Assembly (NCBI RefSeq): GCF_022512515.1
Contig: NZ_JAKWBK010000001.1
Span: 682,001 to 746,000 of the forward strand
Length of the DNA: 64,000 nt
Source of the DNA: Paraniabella hibiscisoli
GTDB lineage: Bacteria > Bacteroidota > Bacteroidia > Chitinophagales > Chitinophagaceae
Direction: 5' to 3'
In this document: in pieces, positions 57,454 through 64,000 of the stretch
Layout: the number at the start of each line of letters is the position of its first letter
Position numbering within the stretch: the stretch's first letter is position 1
Translations under genes and position numbers: made by a program
Notes under the pieces: model-generated
Seen by the model: only the letters and a program-made list of their open reading frames with translations
The model's database searches: none
Told to the model about the DNA's origin: nothing

Positions 57454-59603
57454 TTATTCGGTGATACCTTCCAGTTTTAATAAAAAAGCATAGCGCAGTG
57501 CGTCTTCTTTTAAATAATCAAAGCGGCCAGAAGCGCCACCATGGCCATAATCCATATTAGTACGCAAAAAGATCAGGCTATTATTAGTTTTAAAATCCCT
57601 GAGTTTAGGCACCCATTTAGCCGGTTCAAAATACTGCACCTGGCTATCATGTAATCCTGTTGTGGCCAGTATATTGGGGTAGGTCTTCTTCTCTACATTT
57701 TCGTAGGGTGAATAGGACTTCATATATAAGTAAGCGTCTTTGCTGGTTTCGGGATTACCCCACTGGTCGTATTCGTTAGTGGTAAGGGGAATGGTAGGGT
57801 CCAACATGGTATTCACTACATCCACAAAAGGCACATCCGCGATAAGGCCATTAAACAATTCACCGCCGATATTGGCTACAGCCCCCATTAACAAACCTCC
57901 GGCACTACCCCCATTGGCATATAAATGCTTCGCCGAAGTATATTTTTCATTGATGAGATAAGAGGCGCAATCTATAAAATCAGTAAACGTATTTTTCTTC
58001 TTCATCAACCTGCCATCCTCATACCATTGGCGGCCCATTTCCTGTCCGCCCCTGATATGCGCAATGCCGTAAGCAAAGCCCCTGTTCATCAGGCTGACCA
58101 GGTTGGCATTGAAATAAGTGGGATAGGAAAAGCCATAGCTGCCGTATCCAATCAGCAGAAAGGGCTGCGTACCATCTTTTTAAATCCTTTCTTATAAGCA
58201 ATAGATAGCGGAACTTTTGAACCATCTTCGGCTGTTACATACACCCTCTCGGTGGTATACTCGTCTTTATTATACCCGCTCGGTATTTCCTGCTGCTTTA
58301 ATAATGTTTTTTGGCCTGTTGCCAGGTTGTAATCATACACACTGTTAGGTGTTACCGGTGAGCTATAGCTATACCTGAGTTGGGTAGCATTGTAATCTGC
58401 ATTAGAAGAAAAAGAAGCGGTATAAACAGCATCTTCAAAAGGCACCAGTTTATTTTCTTTTCCATCTTTAGATAATAGCTGAAACTGGTCCAGTCCGTTC
58501 TTCTTTGATTTTACGATCACGAAATCTTTGGTGAGCGTGATTTCTTCAACCAACACATCAGAACGATGAGGTATATAGTCTTTCCAATGCGCTACCCCGG
58601 TGGCATTAAATGGAGCAGTGGACACTTTAAAGTTCAATGCTTTATTATTGTTTACAATATAGAACTGTTGGGCATCTGCATCTACTTCATACAATACGCT
58701 ATCCATTCTTTCCTGGAAAACACTGAAATTGCCTGATGGCCTGTCTGCTGCCAGGTAACGGATTTCCGAATTAGTAAAATTGCCCGAGCTGATGAGAATA
58801 AAGTTATCTGCTTTGGTTTTATGAAGGCTCAGGTAATTATTATTGCTTTTTCTTCGTACACCAACTCATCTGCTGCAGCCGGCTCATTAACCTTGTGGCG
58901 CCATACTTTTTCAGATAGCAGTGTAAGCGGGTTGTTGGATATATAGAATATCGTTTTATTGTCTGCGGCCCATACATAATCCGAGCTGGTATTTATAATG
59001 CCCTGCGGAGTGATATTCCCGGCAGTAAGGTCTTTTACCATTACCGTGTACTGCCTGCGGCTTACGGTATCCTCTCCAAAAACCAGCCATTTATTATCAG
59101 GACTCACGGCAGCGCCCGCTATGGAGTAGTAAGCATGTTTTTCAGCCATGGCGTCTACATCCAGCAGTATTTCTTCTGCAGCAGATAAACTGCCTTTTTG
59201 CGGCACAATTTGTAATACTGCTTGCCGGTTTCGGTGCGGCGATAATAGAAATAACCGTTCTTAAAATACGGTACCATCTGATCTTCTTCCTTAATCCTCC
59301 CCGCATTTCCTTAAAAAGTGTTTCCTGAAGCCCCTTGGTATCGACCATCATATCATCCAGGTATTTGTTTTCCGCCTCCAGGTATTGTACCACTTCGTTG
59401 CTATCGGCACCTTTTTTAAAGAAATCGATCATCCAGTAGTAGTCATCATTTACCTTATCTCCGTGAATATCCCTTACATGCGCTTTTTTTGCAGGAACAG
59501 GATGTTGTATTTCAGGCCATTTAACAGCGGTCATTTGTGCACTTGCTTTTTGTAAATAAAATAAGGCTATAAAAATAGCTAATATACCATGAGCCCGTTT
59601 CAT
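57454..59603 (-). CDS. S9 family prolyl oligopeptidase (oligopeptidase B type), four apparent frameshifts
   Basis: 717 aa after repair, a normal length. Signal-like start MKRAHGILAIFIALFYLQKASAQ; beta-propeller region with YYWMIDFF, YVWAADNKTIFYIS and TQLRYSYSSPVTPNSVYDY; catalytic domain with GGSAGGLLMG (Ser), LHDSQVQYFEPAKW (Asp) and YGHGGASGR (His). It cleaves short peptides after basic or prolyl residues. Single bases are added at 59299-59302, 59195-59199, 58848-58852 and 58177-58181. The signal peptide suggests a periplasmic location, unlike many cytosolic oligopeptidases. Confidence 0.88.
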
Positions 59604-59797
59604 ATATTATTTTTAGCGTGAGGAGATGGAGTTTTAGTCATTTAAATATACTTTATTTTAAAGAGGAACATAACTGGTAGCTAGAATTGGTGACCTGTCA
59701 TATTGTATATTTCAACCTGAAGTTTTTACCTTCAGCAGGAGAAATGGGTCAGTGCCACTGAAATACAAACACCAAACATAAAATAAAGCCCGCTGCA

Positions 59798-61248
59798 ATG
59801 TCAACTCCTAAAATAACCGTTCAAGACTTTACCAATAGTCCGAAAGTGCAGAACAATTTAAAGAAGCTACGAGAGGCTTTCGGCACCAACGGTAAGCCTT
59901 TTATAGTATCTGATGTGCTGGATGCTGAAGGGCACCAATATGTAAACCTGGTGCAAAAAGGCGGTGGCGTGTTGGGTGTAGCCCTGGTGGGGTATACCTA
60001 TGTTTTGGAACAGATGGGGGTAAGATTTTTAAGAATGGCCGGTACCAGCGCCGGGGCTATCAATACGGCGATGCTAACTGTTATTGGCAAAAAGCAGGAA
60101 GAGAAATCAGGCCGTGTGCTGGACGCCATTACCAATCTTAATTTTTTCGACCTGGTAGATGGGCACCCTGCCGCCCGCTGGGTCATTAAAAGATTTATTA
60201 CCCACAAGAAATACTTTCAGAGAGTACGTAATGTAGCTATCGGGGTTATTGCCTTGTTTGCATTGCTGCTTGCTGGCAGCATCGTGTCGTTGATACTGGT
60301 GCAAAAAAATGAAGGGTTGCTCAACCTGAGCCGTTCATTATTATTGGCGCTGGTAGTAATAATGATTGTAATTGGAGAATTGGTGCATTATATTTTAAAG
60401 CTGTTCAGGAAGTTTAAAACGGCAGGCTATGGTATTAATCCCGGGCACTTTTTTTATAACTGGATAGAAAAGCAAATGCGCGATAATGGTGTATTGAACA
60501 CTAACGACCTGGTCAATAAAGCTGCGCAGGATATTCCGGGCCTTCACCTGCGAAATGAGCATCCGCAGGGTGTGACGGATTTAAAAGGCGATATTACCCT
60601 TATCACTTCCGAACTGGTAACCCAAAATAAGATTGAATTCCCTGCAATGGCAGGATTGTTTCGCAGTAAAGGAAAGGATGACCTGCATCCTGCAGGCTTT
60701 GTTCGGGCGTCCATGTCTATCCCCATGTTTTTTGAATCTTATTTTATTAAGGATATCCCCTGTGATCTTCCCGAAATTAAAAAACAATGGAAAGATATTT
60801 TCGACGAAGACGACCCGCCTTCTGTGGCCCGTTTTGTTGATGGCGGCATTTTGTCCAACTTCCCCATCAATATTTTTTACAACCCTAAAGTGACCGTGCC
60901 AAGACTGCCTTCTTTTGGTATTGACCTCGACGATTCAGCACCTGAAGATAAGAGTAAACGTGCCGGCAGCTGGACCATCATGGGTTATTTCGGTCGCATC
61001 TTTAATACCATCAGGAATTATTACGACAAAGATTTCCAGCTCAAAAACAAAGTATATTCCAGAGGTGTGGGCACTATCCCGCTGGCTGAGTACAACTGGC
61101 TGAATTTTTTATTACCGATACGGAAAAGCTGGCCATGTTTGAAAAAGGTGCGGAGGCAGCTACAAGCTTTCTTTTACAATTTAACTGGGAGGAATATAAA
61201 AACGACCGGGCTTTTATGCAGGCTACTATCGAGGGGAATAAAGGATAA
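59798..61248 (+). CDS. Patatin-like phospholipase with a central two-helix membrane insert (one apparent frameshift)
   Basis: 483 aa after repair. The patatin fold has GTSAG with the nucleophilic Ser (residue 84) and DGG with the catalytic Asp (residue 348). Between them, at about residues 143-202, are two hydrophobic helices (VAIGVIALFALLLAGSIVSL and LLLALVVIMIVIGELVHYIL), placing the catalytic domain at the membrane. One T added at a T6 run (61105-61110) restores NFFITDTEKLAMFEKGAEAA, with a stop at 61246-61248. A second copy of the 3' end lies downstream (61335-61369). Confidence 0.82.
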
Positions 61249-61260
61249 GCCTGTCTGAAG

Positions 61261-61334
61261 GACTCCTTTTGGAGACGAACCGTTTTTCGATCATGATGCC
61301 CTTCGTCAAGCTCAGGGCGACAATCATTTTCAAT
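61261..61334. repeat. Intergenic segment with CCTTCG-CTCAGG type repeat
   Basis: Contains CCCTTCGTCAAGCTCAGGGC (61301-61320), close to a widespread intergenic palindromic word family in bacteria. It separates the patatin gene from a partial copy of its own 3' end. Confidence 0.4.
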
Positions 61335-61369
61335 TATGCAGGCTAAGATTGAAGGCAATAAGGGTTGAG
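61335..61369 (+). pseudogene. Duplicate of the patatin gene's last codons
   Basis: Reads ATGCAGGCTAAGATTGAAGG..., matching 61216-61248 in most positions; in frame it would encode MQAKIEGNKG, against MQATIEGNKG in the gene. It has no open frame upstream. Confidence 0.55.
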
Positions 61370-61387
61370 AAGATACATTCCTTTTTT

Positions 61388-61475
61388 AACTTAACCGCTA
61401 AGGCGCGAAGGCGCAATGTGCTTCTTTGCTAGACCTCTTCTCCCTTGCGTCCTCGCGCCCACGCGTTTAGACATC
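61388..61475. repeat. Intergenic GGCGC-rich word repeats
   Basis: CGCTAAGGCGCGAAGGCGCAA on the left and CTTGCGTCCTCGCGCCCACGCG on the right form an imperfect inverted pair. Confidence 0.35.
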
Positions 61476-61503
61476 CCATGTAATTTAGATATGTCATGTT
61501 CTT

Positions 61504-61943
61504 TTACCTTGGCACTTCCAGCTGTGTGCTGATTGCGATGCGATTCCAGGCATTAATAGTTACCACTGCCAGAATAATTTGTGCTACATAGTTTTTATCA
61601 AAAAATTGTAAGGCTTGCTGATAGCTGGCATCAGACAATCCGTGCTGATGGATCAATGTCATTTCTTCGGTTATGGCCAATATGGCTTTTTCTTCCGCAG
61701 AAAAAAGGTCTGTTTCACGCCATGCATTCAACAGGAAAATACGCTGGTTGGTTTCCCCGTTTTTTAAGGCATCTTTGGTATGCATATCAATACAAAATGC
61801 ACAACCGTTTATTTGAGAGGCTCTTATTTTGATCAGCTCCTTATGTGTTTTTGTTAATTGGGTAGTGGCCAGGTATCCTTCCAATCCCAGCATAGCTTTA
61901 TAGCCCGTAGGTTCTGTTTCGTAAATGTTTAATCTTTTTCCAT
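61504..61943 (-). CDS. Carboxymuconolactone decarboxylase/AhpD-like protein (one apparent frameshift)
   Basis: 146 aa after repair. The redox motif is INGCAFCIDMHTKDA (CxxC with the following His). One base added at a T5 run (61935-61939) extends the start to ATG 61943 (MEKRLNIYETEPTGYKAMLG), the usual beginning. Members reduce peroxides or act on hydroperoxide-type compounds. The same added base gives the upstream DoxX gene a stop inside this gene's 5' end. Confidence 0.82.
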
Positions 61944-62377
61944 GATTTATTATTTAATTGATCGATGCTGAATTGGTAATAAGGGATACCGGCGAGCAAA
62001 TAGCAAGCTGATGCGCCTACCCATACGGAATAATCTAAAGTAGGTTTAAGCCCTAAAGCCAACACCATACTTAAGCCAAAAATGGAGAGCAGGCTGCCGG
62101 TTAAAATCGCTACCAGCCTTGTTTTGTATCCTATTAGTAGTAAAATGCCAAACGCTATTTCTAAAATAGTAGCTATTACGGCAGCTACAGCCACCAGTGA
62201 GTGGGGCAAAAAGAATAGTAATTGCCCGGTATACGCTTCAAAATTAGCCCAGTTGCCCCAGGTAGACTGGCTGCCCCAGTAACCCAACCGGTCTGCTACG
62301 GCAGAAAACAGGGTGGCGGAAATAGCTACTCTAAAGATGAACTGTGCCCGGTTGGTATAAGAAGTTTTTTGTTGCAT
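61929..62377 (-). CDS. DoxX-like membrane protein
   Basis: About 149 aa with four predicted helices (for example FIFRVAISATLFSAVADRLGYWGS, LVAVAAVIATILEIAFGILLLIGY, LVAILTGSLLSIFGLSMVLALGL). DoxX-like proteins often partner with thiol-disulfide or peroxide enzymes, fitting the AhpD-like gene it overlaps. With the base added at 61935-61939 the tail becomes QLNNKSWKKD and the stop is at 61929-61931. Confidence 0.75.
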
Positions 62378-62448
62378 ATTGATCCTTCAAAATTCAATAT
62401 TACAAAGCTTCTAAAACTTAAACTGGTTTAAGAAATAAAAAAGTAATG

Positions 62449-63160
62449 CTAAGGTTGATCAGCCACTTTTGCTTTTCTTTCGCGCATTGCTTTTTCGAAT
62501 GCTTCGATGGTTACTGCTTCTTCCGTAGTAAAAGATCCTATACGGGTACGGCGCAGGCTGCTTAAATAAGCGCCACAACCAAGGGCTGCGCCAAAATCAT
62601 TGGCCAGGCTACGGATATAGGTGCCGGTGGTACATACTACCCTGAAGGATACGATGGGTAGTGCAGAAGCATCTACTTCAAATTCCTTAATGGTTATTTT
62701 TCGCGGTTCCAGCTTTACATCCACTCCTTTTCTTGCCAGCTCGTATACCCGCTTGCCGTCTATTTTTATGGCTGAATGAATGGGTGGCACCTGGTCAATT
62801 TCGCCCAGGAAACCGGAAGTAGCATTCTTTATGTCATCTATAGATAAATGATCGATGGGTTGAATGTTTACAGGTTCGCTTTCCAGGTCATAGGTAGGTG
62901 TGGTAGCCCCCAGCGTAAAAGTACCGGTATACTCCTTCTCCTGCGCCATATATTCATTAATCCTTTTAGTAAACTTACCCGTGCACACAATCAGCAGACC
63001 GCTTGCTAATGGATCTAATGTTCCGGCATGGCCTACCTTTTTTATTTTGATCAGGTTACGTATTTTTCTTACTGCATCGAAAGAGGTCCAGTCGAGCGGT
63101 TTATCAATCAATAAAACTGCGCCCTCGGCAATCGATAGTTTGTAAATCTTCAGTAGTCAT
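62449..63160 (-). CDS. truB: tRNA pseudouridine(55) synthase (N-terminal frame uncertain)
   Basis: Main frame of 220 residues with VGHAGTLDPLASGLLIV (catalytic Asp), KEYTGTFTLGATTPTYD, and the C-terminal TGTYIRSLANDFGAALGCGAYLSSLRRTRIG. It makes pseudouridine at position 55 of tRNA. The in-frame start is TTG 63111, but the upstream ATG 63160 (MTTEDLQ) is more likely and needs a two-base addition or one-base removal near 63125-63145 to join GAVLLIDKPLDW. Confidence 0.92.
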
Positions 63161-63182
63161 TATAATAAAAGCAGTGAGGGAA

Positions 63183-63850
63183 TTAATTGGTTGTGTCCTG
63201 GTTGGTTGCAGATAGTTCCCGCAAAATATTCTCCAGTCTGGCGTTGAGTGTATCGTAGGGTGTAAAACCTTCGGCTACCAAATAAAATTTAGTATCGTTT
63301 ACCTGTAGTAACAATTTAGGAAAGCCGGTAACCTGCAGTTGTGCGCATAGTGCAAACTCGTACCGGGCTTTTTCAGCATAGGCCGGGTCTTTCAGCTTTT
63401 CATAAAAAGCATCAGCAGGTATCGTGTACTTTTCCAATAAATGCCGGTAGGCTTCGCCATCGCTCAGGTCGCGCGCCCTTCTTCAAACATTGCTTTTTGA
63501 AAATCAGCCGCTATAGCCACCTGGTGTTCGGGTAAATATTCTTTAAAAATGCAGAGCGCTATCGCCGGAGTTAAAGATTCGGGAAACCAATCGCTGTCAT
63601 CCGGGTTTTGAATATGCCAGAGATAATCGGCACCAAACTCCACGCCCGCCAGTTCTTCTACCCTTTTATAGGCTTCGCCAATATATCCTGCCATTGCTTT
63701 TATTGGCCTGGCCGTTTCTTTGGGAATCATGCCGCCGCTCAACACTTCAAAGTGAAATTGGTTCTGATACTGAGCTGCTAACCGGGTGATCACTTTACTA
63801 AAACCATAACACCAGCCGCAATGCGCATCATAACAATAATAAATAGTCAT
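63183..63850 (-). CDS. DsbA/FrnE-like thioredoxin-fold protein (one apparent frameshift)
   Basis: 222 aa after repair. Starts MTIYYCYDAHCGWCYGFSKVI with the redox motif CGWC, continues through SLTPAIALCIFKEYL, and ends with a C-terminal helical and beta part (FPKLLLQVNDTKFYLVAEGF). No signal peptide, so cytoplasmic. One base near 63471-63476 joins EEGRGDLSDGEAYRHLLEKY. It lies 22 nt upstream of the truB start. Confidence 0.8.
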
Positions 63851-63912
63851 TCGGCAAAAATAAACCTTGTTGATTAATGAGGTGGCAATGTTATTGAGCA
63901 GATGAAAAGTTT

Positions 63913-63983
63913 TGCCACGAATACACGAATATTTTTCTCCTCATTTGTGCCTGCCCGTCCGGATCAGGCGGGCATTCGTGGCA
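63913..63983. repeat. Intergenic inverted repeat
   Basis: Outer arms TGCCACGAAT (63913-63922) and ATTCGTGGCA (63974-63983) with an inner hairpin TGCCCG / CGGGCA. The outer words occur in many bacterial intergenic regions. Confidence 0.45.
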
Positions 63984-64000
63984 TTCTATAAATCGATTTG

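Noticed and set aside
1693..63850. Treating the split genes as pseudogenes
   Set aside because: The uniform homopolymer pattern, intact motifs on both sides and correct total lengths favour sequence error.
1..64000. tRNA, rRNA and CRISPR features
   Set aside because: Looked for but no clover-leaf, rRNA-like or regularly spaced repeat pattern was seen; short tRNAs could be missed by eye.

Overview
This window looks like chromosomal DNA of a Bacteroidota bacterium, most likely from or near the family Chitinophagaceae (inferred from gene content; no database search was possible). Supporting signs are many short lipoproteins with an SSC/SAC-type lipobox, a pair of DUF3857/transglutaminase-like proteins, a TonB-receptor-like barrel, fused-type 2-oxoacid:ferredoxin oxidoreductase genes, an N-acyl-ornithine carbamoyltransferase instead of ordinary ornithine carbamoyltransferase, and promoter-like TAnnTTTG boxes ahead of several genes. 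No rRNA, tRNA, CRISPR array, prophage or complete insertion sequence was seen.

The dominant technical feature is about 50 single-base reading-frame breaks. Nearly all are repaired by adding one base to a short homopolymer (examples: 1990-1994, 4336-4339, 11000-11005, 17476-17482, 20207-20213, 26897-26903, 41397-41402, 46465-46470, 53335-53341, 61935-61939). After repair, each gene regains a full-length product with family motifs in order and a total length divisible by three. I therefore annotate joined genes and read the breaks as probable sequencing or assembly errors, not as mass pseudogene formation.

Layout. 1-7.8 kb: end of an acyl-CoA dehydrogenase, a GH99-like lipoprotein, two tandem DUF3857 proteins, a small lipoprotein and a di-haem cytochrome-like protein. 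7.8-17.5 kb: korB, a YciO/Sua5-type protein, a GH25 muramidase, a degenerate REP-type transposase, enoyl-CoA hydratase, a TRIC-type channel, an ABC ATPase overlapping lpxA, an AraC regulator and a FucP-like transporter. 17.6-27.8 kb: a GH63-like glucosidase, a lipoprotein amidase, the oxidative pentose-phosphate set gnd-zwf-pgl, an SRPBCC protein and rmuC. 27.9-38.5 kb: a patchwork of small accessory genes (DJ-1/PfpI, HEAT, monooxygenase lipoprotein, DUF4261, GNATs, VOC, PhyH, AlkD-like, ANT(6)-like, serine hydrolase, LMW phosphatase). 38.6-47 kb: D-2-hydroxyacid dehydrogenase, an outer-membrane barrel protein, DUF1801, argH and DUF4419. 46.8-52 kb: argE-like, argB, a YhcG/DUF1016 nuclease, argF' and argD, all leftward. 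52-64 kb: rhodanese/ArsR, tsaB, ridA, korA, an S9 peptidase, a membrane-inserted patatin, AhpD-like/DoxX, truB and a DsbA-like protein.

Working together: argD, argF', argB, the argE-like deacylase and argH fit the acylated arginine route of Bacteroidota; argC, argG and an acyltransferase gene are not in the window. gnd-zwf-pgl form an NADPH-producing block with zwf and pgl abutting (TAAATG). KorA and KorB should form one enzyme but lie 46 kb apart. The most interesting non-genic signals are a palindromic element found three times in and just after the YhcG-type nuclease gene, where two copies are translated in frame, and a separate family of roughly 70-bp intergenic repeats (three copies).
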